Origin: Asterias rubens
Taxonomy: Eukaryota > Echinodermata > Asteroidea > Forcipulatida > Asteriidae
NCBI RefSeq assembly: GCF_902459465.1
Contig: NC_047067.1
Location: forward strand, 21,389,680 to 21,453,679
Direction: 5' to 3'
DNA: 64,000 nt
The position numbers and the translations under genes are program-made. The notes beneath the pieces are model-generated. The model saw only the letters and a program-made list of their open reading frames with translations. It made no database searches and had not been told where the DNA came from. This document shows, in pieces, positions 33,481 through 46,200 of this stretch (within the stretch, counting starts at the first letter, position 1; every line of letters starts with the position of its first letter).

Positions 33481-33662
33481 GTAAGAATCGTCTGATTTTA
33501 TGAATGGAAGACTGATAATTGTGTCACGTGCATGCGCGTAACCCAGGGGTAGTCCAACAGTACAGTGGATCTGGAAAGTTCCTGACTTTGATCAACGCCA
33601 AAGCAAGACAAGGATTTTAAATTGCTCGTCTTGAATGTTTCATTCTCGGAGCAGGAGTAAAC
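33481..33662 (+). promoter_or_regulatory. Possible promoter and 5'-UTR exon of the carboxypeptidase gene
   Basis: An E-box CACGTG (33525-33530) overlaps an NRF1-like TGCATGCGCG (33529-33538). About 120 bp later a strong donor (aaacg|gtaagt, 33663) ends a block without ATG-initiated frames. The carboxypeptidase start codon at 36775 lies 21 bp after an acceptor (cttag, about 36754), so a distant untranslated first exon is expected. Linking the two is inference. Confidence 0.3.
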
Positions 33663-33663
33663 G

Positions 33664-36230
33664 GTAAGTCGGTGAATTTTTTATTTTTTTATTTTATATT
33701 TCAATTATAAGAGTAATTTACTATAAGCAATAAATCATGATCAAAGATTGCTATTGAAACAGCTGTGTGTTTAGTGTTAGCCTACGTAGGTTGAAGCTAG
33801 GCATATGATATGTGTACACTGTATATGTGTTGAAAGGTTAGCGTGTTAGACCCAATAGTTTCAATAAGTTTCAGAATGTGTTAAATCAACTCTACTCTAT
33901 AAAACTATCTGGTCACAAATTTTGCGTAAGTTTAAACCATTTCTGGATCACTTGGAATCAAATCAGATTCTTAACGTCAGGGTACCCTGATCCAGGGTAA
34001 ATTCTGACCCAGTGACCCAGAAGTGTTAAAGGGTGAATATTAAGTGTTAAGTTAACCCAATACGACAGACCTAAAACACAAGCAAATAATATCTCCAAGT
34101 GCCGAAGTGTGACCTGGGTTTAGTCAGGATACGTTTGAAGTGTTCCAACCCCAGCCAACATTTGGGAAATCCCCATAATCGGTTAGTGTCAATGCCTATC
34201 TTGAGTAGCTTCAGTGAGATGCTTGACCAATATAAATCAAACCACTGAAATGTAAAGAATCATGAGTTGGTTATTTTGAGAGGGTTGGGCCAGAGTTGTC
34301 CAAGGTTTCCCAGAATAAGGCAAGACTGCCAAACCGTAAAGTGACTCAAAAGACGTGCCCATCAACACGGATCAGGTCCCTAGACACATTCAAAGGAAAC
34401 GAGTCGGAAGGAAAAACTGTCTCAAAAGTTGCCTTGTGGTTGTGTTTTTATTCCAAGTGTTCTTTTCTTATTAGTCTTATTTCGACCTGTAGTGTAGATA
34501 CGCCCCCAGTAAGAAATGTCAAAGATGGATTGCTATGAATGGGGCTTTGATAATAGGCCTTTTGTAAAATCCTAAGATAACAGTTTTAATAAAATATATA
34601 TTCAAAGCATGTTGAACAGCTTCCATCTTAAAGTAGAAGGTAACTTAACCGTATGCATTATAAAATAAAAATAAAAAAACAGGTATTCACCAAAACTTCC
34701 ACCTTCAATGAATTGTACTTTATGCGGATAATTAAATTGAACCCCAACTGAGGCATAGATTGCTTTTTGACTTGCATGTGCGAATCTTATTAAATTGGAA
34801 GTACGTTCCCATTTGACGTTAAGAGTAATGAACCACCGGTTGCTTTTTCTGTTGGACAGCACATTGCATTCCCACTGTCTGATTATATAAGAAAACGAAC
34901 AAGTTACCGCTAATGTTAGGCTTTTAACAAAGTTTCTCACTTATTTCCTGCTTTGGAAGACAGTGGATATGAGATTAGTTTCCAACATAATCTTTGAAGT
35001 AACAGCATTTTAGAATTGTTTTCCCCCCAAAATGTTCAATCACTTGGCAAATTCGTTTACGATGTCCCTTCAATAAAAAGTATAGGATTCTTGCATGGTG
35101 GGAGTATAATTAGATGAGGGTTTGCGGTAGATGTGATAATAGTTTTTGGTTATGAGAAGAACCGTTGTTCAATTGTGAATATTGATTGAACATAATTTAA
35201 AGTTTGCAAATCAGAATCAGAGTTTGGTATGACTGCATTTATAATACACAAAAACAAAAATAGGCGAGGGAAAACATTGAATACAATGGCAGACTAGACC
35301 TGCAGGATATTATGTAAACACAACTGCACTTTGACAAAACAATATTATTAGAATGGAATTCGGTATTGTTACAAAGGTGGATGCCGGCATCGTTTGACTT
35401 GCATAAACCCGCTCCACACAAAGATCTGTCCTCTCTTACCTTGATTTCTGAGGTCTATTTTTGATTATTCTTTCTGACTGGCATTCCGGACAAGTTCACA
35501 GTACTTAGTAATTATGTACGCATGCCTGCTTGCATTATAAAATTACTGGACGACTGTGCAGGCCTACAGTCCAAAAGTTACAAGAGATCTTCATATAGGC
35601 GCAATTTATTGGAAAATAAAAGTAATTCTACCAAAATATAGATTAGGGCATAATCTTTTAAAAACTTAAATCATTAAAGAAGTCTCCAGATTTGTCTTAT
35701 CAAAATCACTGTGAAGTAGAGCAAGGGGAATATGATATAAATTGCATTCCCGCGCGGATTGCGTAAAAGGCACCATTCACACGTTCCCGGTCTTTGGTTT
35801 CAAACAATCACCAAAAATATGTCTTTCGAGAAAACACCCTGTCATTGTTGAGATTTGTTATACTTTGTTTTTTTAGAGGAAGATTAGGCTTACGGTATAG
35901 GATATGATTTACAGTTAACCTCTTGTTTCCAGATTTAATAACTTCCCAGGGAAGTGCACACATTAAACCAATCAACCTTCACCCAATGAGTTCTTTGAAA
36001 CCTTAAAGTCAATGGTGGGAGTATTGCTCATTAAGTATTCAGTACGAGGAATTGTTACTGTGGGGGCATCCATAATAATATTTAAGTTTTGAGCATTTCA
36101 AATTGCCTTTTTGAACGTGGGAAGGTGTTAATATTTGAAAAATCTAATAAAAAAGGGCAAATCAAATGTTTTCATGGATGGGTGATGAGCGAAGAAAGTT
36201 TACACATAGTTGATATATACTTAAAGGTGG
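33664..36230. other. Non-coding stretch, perhaps 5' intron
   Basis: I see no recognised coding exon or repeat family. Short frames (34296-34538, 34602-34940) lack motifs. If the upstream exon is real this is the first intron of the carboxypeptidase gene. Confidence 0.3.
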
Positions 36231-36611
36231 TTAAAGGGAAGGTACACGTTTGGTAATTGCTCAAAACAAATATTAACTTAAAAACTGACTTGGTAACGAG
36301 CATTGAAGAGCTGTTGGTAGTATAAAACATTGTGGGAAACGACTCCCTCTGAAGTAACGTAGTTTTTGATAAAGAGGTAATTTCTCACTCAAGTAATAAA
36401 AGGCTTCTAGCTAGAAGTATTTTAATCTTATCTCATCTGAAACCACACAAATTCGTCCAACAAGGGTGTTTTTTCTTTCCTCATTTTCTCGCAACTTCGA
36501 TGACCAATTGAGCCCAAATTTTCACAGGCTTTTTATTTTATGGTTATGATGGGATACACCAAGTGAGAAGACTGGTCTTTGACAATTACCAAACGTGTAC
36601 CTTCCCTTTAA
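36231..36611. mobile_element. TTAA-flanked inverted-repeat element, 381 bp
   Basis: It starts TTAAAGGGAAGGTACACG and ends CGTGTACCTTCCCTTTAA. The inverted ends extend to about 29 bp (..tttggtaattg / caattaccaaa..). TTAA at both edges (36231-36234, 36608-36611) fits a TTAA target duplication, as for piggyBac-type elements. The body has 'gactccctctgaagtaacg', 'aatttctcactcaa', 'cttctagctagaag' and 'ctcgcaacttcgatgacc'. It is non-coding and ends about 160 bp before the first coding exon of the carboxypeptidase. Confidence 0.8.
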
Positions 36612-36774
36612 GTTCTGAATGGCCTCCAGTAGTTCCGGGGGGAACCATATAGTTTTGCTTCATGTCTCGATTCAGTAGTAATTGTTAGATAGAGGTACCA
36701 AATCGTCTGTAACTATTGTCCATAAATTATTATACTTTTTTCCCTGTCATCTTAGGTCTGATAATTACGTCACC

Positions 36775-39700
36775 ATGACGTCCACACTGAAGGCCATTTT
36801 GATACTCTACCTGACCTGTGCTGCAGAAGCATTACCAGTGGTGAAGACTGATTATCACAATCATGCACAGCTGACGTCAGTGATGACGTCACTTTCAAAA
36901 ATATACCCGGATACTAGTTACATGTACAGCATTGGAAAATCAGTGAAAGGTTTAGCTTTTTACTTTCGGGCTGTTCTGTGGAATTATTTATGCATTTCTA
37001 CTTAACAAATATTACTTTCTTTCATGTATTGTCGTAGAATATGGAGGGTGTAAGCAATTTGTCAACCTTCATTCCATCGTAGTAGATGTATTCACGATAA
37101 GCCCCTCATTACATATTCACCACCAACCATTATTCACTTTTGTATATTATGACAACGAGTTTGAGTGATGTGGGAGAAGAAGCTCTATTATACAAGGATG
37201 ATAAGGGGAGGGAGTTTCATTTGAGATGCTAGGCAGGCTTGTGTATCTCGAGCTCCTAAAAGGCCTCGATGTCTGGAACGATTTTTATGCAAGACATTTA
37301 ACTAACCACAACCGCATAATGTCCTGCAATAACGTTACTCACTCATTTCTCTCCTCTATCATTGTTTAGGTAGAGACCTTTGGGTGATGGCTGTTGCTGG
37401 GAGTAAACCAAATGGTCGGGTAACGGGCAGACCAGAAGCTAAATACGTAGGCAACATGCATGGCAACGAGGTGGGTTCTAGTCCTATAGGCCTTTACCCA
37501 AACATAGGCTTGGGCCCCGTCATCCGCTTCGGGCTCCATTACAAAGGTTTCAAACAGCGTGTACATTGCACGAGGTAGACTTGTGGACAAGTCGTTAAAT
37601 CGGCCCCACGCGCTGAGATAGTGGCCTCGCGAGATCACAGCGCGTGAGGCCGATTTAACGACTTGTCCACAAGTCTATGCACGAGGTGGTTCGAACATCA
37701 GCCGTGGAGCCTAGAGCCCGCCGGAGCCCAAAAGATTTTTAAGAAAGACCAATTTTCTTGAGTGTTTGTTTCGGAAAAGTAAGAATGGAAAATGAATATT
37801 TCAAAAACAGATTCCTTGTTGTTTTGTCCATTCAGGCTGTCGGTAGAGAAATTTTACTCCATTTTTTGGAGCATCTACTTCTGGAATATCAGAATGGAAA
37901 TAGCGAAGTAATACAACTAATGGACACCACAAGGATCCACATCTTACCCTCTATGAACCCAGATGGGTTTGAACTATCCACGCAAAGATGTAGAGGGGTT
38001 GACTCAAGGTAGGCAAGCATTTCTGGTATATCCTAATGATAACTTATAAATAACTTAGTATTCCTTTGATAAGGGCACAACATTTACAAGGTTTTTTGCA
38101 TAGTTTGAATTGACTCTTCAAGTTACCTTTCTCCTCAGATCGAACGACAACGGCTACGATCTTAATCGGAACTTTCCGGACTTCTTTGAACCAAACAACA
38201 GCCCACTTCAGCCGGAGACACTGGCCGTGATTCAATGGATACAAAGAAACCAGTTTGTCCTGTCTGCTAACTTCCATGGAGGAGCTCTGGTTGCTAACTA
38301 CCCCTACGATATAAGGCCGCCTGGTAAGTGATTACGCCCCTTTCTTGACGCTTGTCACACAAGGCAACTTTTACTGGCAACTTGAATGCAACAACTGCAG
38401 TGATTACGCCTCTTTCTTGACGCTTGTCACACAAGGCAACTTTTACTGGCAACTTGAATGCAACAACTGCAGTGATTACGCCTCTTTCTTGACGCTTGTC
38501 ACACAAGGCAACTTTTACTGGCAACTTGAATGCAACAACTGCAGTGCAAACTACAGGACTACTTTGGTATAACCATCATGAGTATAGTTTTTTCAAAACA
38601 AAGTCTTACGATCCCTGAGAATAATACGTGAACATTCAAATGTGAACGAATTCTCTTCTTGGAGATTGTCTTATATCTGGAACTTCTGACTTTTAAATTG
38701 CCTCATGGGACATGACGTTCTCTCCAAGATAGACACACCTCATTGTAACTGTCAATGATTATGTGGTGCTTGCTCTCAATTGTCCCTACCTCATAGGCTA
38801 GTCGAACAGTGTAAAAATGAGAATTGTATTTAACGATTTGGAAAATTCACATTCAAAAATTAGTTTAGCAGACCCTTTCTCTGTACTTTGATTGGCAAAT
38901 TGCTCCAGCAAACCCCTCATCATTTTAAAATTATATAAAATGACTTATCTCTTGGCTTAGGGGAATGTTTCACATTTTTCATTTCAAAACAAATTATATG
39001 TTGTCCTATGTGTGATATACAAACAATACATATTTATGTTCATAATCTCTCCACACAAGACGCTATCTAGAGGGAGATGGTGAATGCAAAAAGAAAAAAC
39101 AGTGATCTATTTCATTTTGTTGATCACAGAGGCTGAAAACACCCTGGAAACTCCATACCACCAAAGTCCAGACGACAAAGTGTTTAAATTCCTCGCCAAG
39201 ACGTATTCCAAGACACATCCACGAATGCATCTTGCCAATGAGAACGCATGTGGTCCGAACAGCGATGCAGGCTTTACGGATGGGATAACCAACGGAGCAG
39301 ACTGGTATCCTGTTGCAGGTATATACACAAATTAATAGTCATGTACAGGATCTTTTCGAAACCACGAAATTTGTATCTGTTGGCTCAGTCAGCGACCTTA
39401 AAACCGTGGCCCCAGTGCCGAACCGCATGAATACCAAAAGTTCCTATAATAGCTTGAGAACGAAACCATGCTTTTAAAATTAGGTCCAAGGAACCACCTT
39501 TGCTTTTTGTAACAAGTGTTTACTTTTTCTCAATAAAAAGGGGTCAGTATAGATTTTGATTTGTTTTTGTTTTTATTTGAATGGGTGGAATGTTTTATAG
39601 GGAATACAATTTCGGATAAAAATATCGATGACTTTTCCCAGCTATGGCTGTACAATACAAAATCTCATTTTAATGAAGTGTAAACAAAAAATGGTATTGA

Positions 39701-40837
39701 AGGAAAGTATTAATTGTTTCATGTTTAATTGTCACATGTAAAATAGTTTATACTTTGAAATGCATTTTGGTTTTGCGTGTCTAATAAAAAAATCACTACA
39801 AAATACACACTATAAATTGCCGTTATATACAAAAAATAAATTGACAACTATAAACATTTATGAAAGGTATGACAATATGCAGGCGTAGTACAAAGGTTTA
39901 CAATCGGCACGTTATGAATAAAATCAGAAAATTAATATTGTCTGTTTTTCAGGTGGGATGCAAGATTACAACTACGTCTTCGGTGGTTGCTTGGAGATCA
40001 CCTTGGAGGTTTCTTGCTGTAAGTACCCCACCGCTTCCAAGTTGTTGAAGTTCTGGAACGAGAACCGGCACCCAATGATGGAGTTTCTCAAGCAAGCAAA
40101 TCAAGGTATGCTCACACAAAATGTTTTGTCTTTTCAGGTTTATTCATTCTGTACATTGTATAATCTTAAAACTTCTTTTCCCCTAATAAATCATGCGTTT
40201 ACATACCAATAAAATTCTTACATAACTTCTGAATTTGTTTATACTGTTTGTACTTACTTTTAGGTGTAAAAGGTCAAGTGTTTGACACGAACAGGAACCC
40301 AATCGAGGGCGCTAGCGTATGGGTCCTGGAACACAAATCGCCTTTACCTCTCTTCACCACGGCGTCTGGAGAATATTGGAAAATACTTCTGCCAGGATCG
40401 TACACATTAAATGTTAGTATATTGATTTGGTATCCCAATAATAACCCAATTTCAACAAACAAAGAAACGAAAAATAAATAACTGAATAAAATTGTTTATC
40501 AATATAACACGTAGCAATATTATGGTGATATTTCCTTCAAGTGATGTCTTAATTTTATCAATTAGGTTACAAATTAAATGTTTTGATAATTAATCATTGT
40601 TATTCTTTCTTTCAGGTATCAAAGTACGGTTTTGTGACCCAAAACCTCAAATTCAAAATCCCAGAAGGTGCAAATGACGCTATAATCTTTGATGTCACTC
40701 TTAAAGACACCAAAAGTCACCTCCTTGTATCTGAACAAACTGAACCCACGCCCTCACTTGCTATGATTTGGTCAGTCACTAAGAGGCAGTCCATTGTAAT
40801 GACAACGGTTGTATTATTGATGCAACTATGGATATGA
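36775..40837 (+). CDS. Metallocarboxypeptidase, M14 N/E subfamily, carboxypeptidase M-like
   Basis: Eight exons join in frame to 448 aa: 36775-36949, 37370-37470, 37836-38008, 38139-38323, 39130-39318, 39953-40105, 40264-40412, 40616-40837. Family role: removal of C-terminal Arg/Lys from peptides at the cell surface or outside cells. A signal peptide covers residues 1-18. Zinc ligands are H89 and E92 (GNMHGNE) and H196 ([12 protein letters not shown]). The N-R-N-F-P motif is at 159-163, and the catalytic glutamate is E293 in [13 protein letters not shown] transthyretin-like domain starts near 326 (GVKGQVFD..). A hydrophobic C-terminal end ([13 protein letters not shown]) after a polar spacer suggests GPI anchoring as in carboxypeptidase M (443 aa in human). 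The start has a good context (caccATGa). AATAAA lies at 40903-40908. Carboxypeptidase N-like identity is the alternative. Confidence 0.9.
37576..37677. mobile_element. 102-bp hairpin element in carboxypeptidase intron 2
   Basis: Inverted arms of about 40 bp (tagacttgtggacaagtcg.. and ..cgacttgtccacaagtcta) enclose a short loop around 'gatagtggcctcgcgagatc'. The arms continue through 'ttaaatcggcc' and 'cgcgctg'. The terminal 'tagacttg' is shared with the element at 59197-59324, suggesting a related MITE family. Confidence 0.7.
38329..38544 (+). repeat. Three perfect-looking 72-bp direct repeats just after a splice donor
   Basis: Units start at 38329, 38401 and 38473 (tgattacgcc..tctttcttgac), with almost no differences. 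The array begins five bases after the donor of carboxypeptidase exon 4. The third unit continues into a longer dispersed repeat that also occurs at 55425-55640, so the triplication happened inside that repeat. Confidence 0.92.
38545..38720 (+). repeat. Dispersed repeat body, same family as 55425-55640
   Basis: The blocks 'ggcaacttgaatgcaacaac' (also inside the 72-bp units), 'actacaggactactttgg', 'cgtgaacattcaaatgtgaa' and 'cttcttggagattg' match blocks in GRASP intron 6. It is non-coding; the element type is unknown. Confidence 0.6.
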
Positions 40838-43240
40838 ATTCGAGGAGAGAAAGCAGCATTTTAGTCTACCTTCTGGCTCAAGACATACTCTTCAATTTGA
40901 CCAATAAATTTAGACATTAAAAGTTTCAAAACAAAAGGCATGAGCTGTCATTTTGTGTCACCATCTCACGGCTTTGTCTCTGGCTTCGGCTTTCTTAAAC
41001 TAAGGAGCCTAAGCTGGAGTGGAAGCAAATAAGGGTGCCCATCACTGTAGCAAACCAAGTCATAGTCCGAGGGGATGATGTCTTCAAGCAATAGCTAGGA
41101 TCGTCGTTCCCACAATATCCAGTCTTTCACTGAGTTGAAACGGGTCACTAGCTCTATGCTCAAAACTTCAACTATATTCATAATATTTATCTCAAATAGC
41201 AATTACTAAGTTTTTCATAATTATTTATAACTTTGCAGCTTCAGGGCACAACGTCTTTCGATGGGACAATAAATTGAAAAGTCTAGATTTTCTTCTTAGC
41301 AGGTATTTTATTTGAAATGACATGTCCATTATATCCATAAACGTATACCACAAAAAGATCACACGTTTCTGTCAATCATGCACCACTATTACACAAAATT
41401 GTTGTCTTTGAGAAATATTTTCTATAACCACATTGAGGTGTGTAAGAAGAAATAATTGGCCGACACATTTCTGTCATGAAAAAATAAGCGTAGAACTATA
41501 GTTACAAAAAGAACTCACAGACAATCGTTACATAAAAAAAAAAGAAAGTTAATTCCCTTTTTGCTTTTGTTTAGCAAAGTATATTCATGTAGGGTAAGGA
41601 GGGAGCATGTGCCCCGGATGACACGCCCAAAATCGACCTAGGTTCGTTATTTTTTTAGTAAGAGAAAAAAGGGTGGGTCTTGGCCACTGGCAACAAGACC
41701 ACACTGTACAGCCATGTGCAACTTTACCATACGGACGCATAGGTGTAAAACTTCTGTTCTGTTAGTCCTAACCCCTTAATTACACCAATTACATCAATGC
41801 AACTAAGCCATAGTAAGGCATATGCTTTCTGTAACTAAAAGTAGGCAACTTCATACATGTACAGGAAACTTACACAAGACGGTAATAGATCGATAAAGAC
41901 CCGCAAGAAGTAGGGCGCTTGGTACATAAAGTTCAAGGCTGGAAATATATTTTAAAAACTTCTAAAAGTTTTGAAAAGTAAGGGCTTAGCTCAAAAGCAA
42001 TCAGTTTGGGGTATTACTGTGGCTACAACATGTATATATTTTGTTGAACAGAAAACCCATTGAAAAATAATTTGGTTAGAGATTTATGTGCCAAACTATA
42101 ACTAGCAGGAAGTTAAATCAGTTACCATGGTGCATGAACCGATGACAATGCTGAAAGCAATCATGCTGAAGAAAACACCTGTTTCAATGTGTGTTGTGTC
42201 AAGGGTGTGGCAACAATCAAAACAGAATGTCATGATGAGGCGACATGGTGACCCAGAAATTGTGGAACAGATTTTACAGAAGGAGGATTGGTCATTTGGA
42301 CAATCTGACAGGTCACTGATTAAAAAGTTCAGACCATCACCAATCATCAAGGAATAAAAGCACAACTTTCCGACTGATTTTACTGTCTTTCAAGATCATT
42401 ATTATACTCTTGACCTTTTAGTTCAACATAGTCCTTGTCACAGAGAAACCCCCATGTTGATTTGTTTAAATGCATATTCATAAGCTGACATGAATATTGA
42501 TGACCTGTACCCATATTGTGAATAATGCAAAAGCTTATAGAAAGCTTCTCTCTATCCACCTGTTGCTGCATTGTCTTGAATTGTTCTAACTTCTGTGAAG
42601 TATGGCCAAATATTTTGTCATGTATAGAGTACAAAGCATTTTTATATCTAGGCAAGAAAATATTAGTCATAATATAAAAACAAACTAAAATCTCTGTATA
42701 TACATATGCTACTTCCTTTATGACACAGAAATAAATTGTACTCCTATTTAAAAAAGAGTCTGTCTACAAGTTCATCTTCTATTACATTTGATTTGATGCC
42801 CTTTCACGTTAAAGCAACGTCCTTTCACGTTAAAGCAACAAGTCTCGCGATAATTTCACCCTTGGTCCCCATTGGTGTCAAGGGTCAATTTCTCGCGAGA
42901 CTCCAATCATAAAAAAAATATATAATGCAGAGTTATCTGCACAGTGTAACAACAAATAAAATGCGTAGCTGGAGGCCAAATACCAAAATATAGTATACAA
43001 AATAAGCGATCTGTAGCCTAATTATATGGTTTAATTTATAGTTAATGCGAATAAAGAGTTTGCACATCACACCATTTTGTGCGATATCGACTACCTAAGT
43101 AAAAAATGTCTCCTTTCAAATATTAAAGTTCGAACTGACATAAATTGCAAATAAAATTGTCCAATCATCGATTTTTTTCCCACGGAAATAGAAAAATATG
43201 CCCAGCCTCCACACCCCCATGAGTGGTTCAGCTGCGTTTG
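40838..43240. other. Intergenic stretch between convergent gene ends
   Basis: It starts with the 3' UTR of the carboxypeptidase (AATAAA 40903-40908). Overlapping frames around 42,102-42,670 on both strands have no recognisable domain and may lie in the 3' UTR of the SH3 gene. An 18-bp direct repeat 'cctttcacgttaaagcaac' occurs twice near 42,800-42,840. No gene is supported. Confidence 0.4.
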
Positions 43241-46200
43241 CTACACATCGGAGTAGTGAAAACCCAACGGCCTCGCGCTAAAAGCCGGCATAAAACCAAA
43301 CATTTCCGTTCGCGGCACGTACACCCACATCCAGTCCACCTCACGTTGCTGACCTGAGTTCACCACCACGACCTCTGCCTCAACCACGCTGACCTCGTCC
43401 TCGTCATGCGCAGTGTAATCCTCAATCACCACGTACGTCTCAATCAAGGGGGCGCTAGCCTGTGATCTTATGTGAGTGTTGAATTTGTTGGGACGCGCTC
43501 GTGATTTTTTCATTGGCTGGGGAAAGCGACAATCAGGTATGTTTTGTGAAAAACTTGATTGGGATTGGTTGATAGTTTTTGAGGGGAAAGTATCCACAGC
43601 TGATTGGTCGGTGGACTGCTTATCAGATGATATAGACTGGCGCTTTGGATTGGCTTGTTGGGCAAGATGGCGGGAGTTTGAGTCAGATGTGTGACTTAGT
43701 TGCTTGGGCAGAGATTGCTCGCCGGAAGAAGATGCCAAGTTGTCCCGATGATTATGGTGACTTGGTGGCTCTAAAACAAAACAATAAACAAGTATACTAT
43801 ATGAATGAGTTCATTAAATATTAATTTTTGTTTTTACCCACATTCACCGATGTGTGTTAGCACTGTATACTCAGTACTTCCCCGAGTCCTGTGAAAAAAT
43901 ATCACAGGCATGTTACTCGGGTGGGATTCGAACCCACGACCCCACGAGTTCATTAAATGTATCGCTACTGTATAGAGTAATGAAATGTGAACAGTGTTAA
44001 AACTGTAGATGAATGGAACAAATTGGCACGGGCACGAAGAGCTCACTAAGGAACGGATACCCGGGAAAAACTTGTTTTAAATTATTTTAATCGAGATAAT
44101 TAATGACAAAAGAAAGTACATGCGAGCCGGTGTCGCATGCATTATGTCCTCTATGCAATACTATCCGGAGGACATTATTGCATATGCAATAATGTCCGCC
44201 GGACGGTTTTGCATATACAATCGTGTCCGCTCGGACGCTGCTGCATAATGCAAGTGTGTCCGCCCGGACACATTTGCATATGCAGTTGTGTCCGCCCCCG
44301 TGCAAAACCGTCCTTGCAGTTAATTTAACGCCTTGGTCGACGGAACACGTTCGCCATTTTTTTACGAGCTATTCGTGCATGTCATAAATGACATGGGAAA
44401 TGTTCGGCCGTTGGGTGTTCGCTGCAATCATACAATACGTGTACATGTATATTCATGCTGCATATACGTAGGTTCAGTGCATGCACGCTCATGTACATGT
44501 CAGCCGGACGGTTTTTGCATAGCCCCCGGACACGATTGCATATGCAAAAGTGTCCGGAGCGGACAGTATTGCATGGTGGACACAATTGCATTTGACACCG
44601 GCAACTATGTTTTTTATTGTGCCGAAAAATGGCAAATCCAGTAATGTATGGGAGTTTGTTTTTGTTTCAATGCTAACCTTCCTCGGATGTCATATGCAGA
44701 AATATTCTCGGAACAAATCCTTCCTCTTGAATCTTGGAATGTTTCTTCACGAACAGCCAATCAGAATCGTCGGTATTCAGCACCTGGACACACTCCCCTA
44801 CGTCCAATGAAAGATCGTCTTCATTCCTCGCTTCGAAGGCGTAGACAGCCACGGCTTTCCCAAGATCCTCTTTCACGATATCGGTCCTTCGACTAACTGC
44901 GCCCTTCTCTTGATGATTATCCCTCTTTTGAGTGGTAGAGTCCAAAGAAGCCTTCATTGCAGCAACAACTTTCACGATGTCCTCTCTCGATGCTTCCACG
45001 GCAGAGATATGCCGGGCGCGTCCATTTGGATTTCCAGGGGCGCTACGTCTCACCTTCCGTTTCTGTTGGTTGGAGAGGGGGATCTGCAAAGCACGAACGT
45101 TAGTTGCTGATCTTGTTGCCGAGGTTGCAGAAAGGTCTTCTTTAGTCTGGTTAGTTGATCCGGTAAAAGATGCAGATTTATACATCTTCACGGGCAATGG
45201 GGGAATTCGATCGTCTTCATCAACTCCGGAAGTTGTTTCAGCCGCCATCTTGGATGTACTGACGATCCTTGCCTCCTTGAGTGCGTTGGCGGCAAACTTT
45301 GGTTTGTGGATGAGATTTTTAGGCGGTTGATTTGAAACGACCTCGGCACGAACAGTTCCCTTATCAATGACAGTCTCTAAATGTACGTTCATTTCATCTA
45401 TTTGTATAACCGAGGACTCAATAGTGCTGGGAGTAATCTGACGGGACTGCTCGTCTTCCTTCTCACCGAAAATCTCGTCATTTGGTCCGGGGTCACTTTT
45501 GCATACTGAGGTTAATCGCTGCATCTGAACTCCTGCTCTATTTCGATTTGAACCATCCAAATGTCGTTCCTCGAAGTTAACGTCTGTCACGGCACCACGA
45601 TTTGAATATTCCTTTACAGTATTTGAGTTCACCGATCGTAAGTCAAGTTTGACATTCGAAAAACCCTCTCGATTTACAGCATTGCGAGTTGCTTTCTGTG
45701 TTTTCATTTCAACTTTATTAGTAATGAAAATATTGTCAATGTTTTCTTCCTTCACGGTGAGGTTTGGCGAGCGTGGAGACTCATTCGTGACCTCAGTTGA
45801 CACTCGTCTGAGAGAGCTTCTCCGTCGACTCTTGACGTTCGATCTCTGCGGGGTAGGTCTCAACTTCCCTGCAGGCAACTTCACCGAACCCTGAAGTTCT
45901 TGAGACCGACGAGGGGTTGTCCTGTGAGCCGGTGGGGGTACCGAGACGGAGCTTCCTCCTGGGTGGATATATTGGTGATTGATCGGGCGCTGAATGATCT
46001 CCATGCGAAGGCAGACAGACGGCCGAGGGCGACTCACATTGGTGGCTTCACTTAAAGGTGATCTTTCTCCAGTTTGGCGCCATTTTCTGGCCGTGGATGA
46101 CTCGAGCCTGAGCTTTACTGCACTTGGATCCAGTGCACGCTCCGAGGTTGCTCGCATGTAGAGTGGTTTAGACCTTACTAGGCTTCCGACTGCACTAAAC

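Noticed and set aside
36682..36774. Upstream in-frame extension of the carboxypeptidase start
   Set aside because: An acceptor (cttag) at about 36754 lies between, and the downstream ATG at 36775 has a better context followed at once by a signal peptide.
42102..42670. Overlapping frames on both strands near 42 kb
   Set aside because: No domain or splice support; the area may be 3' UTR of the SH3 gene.
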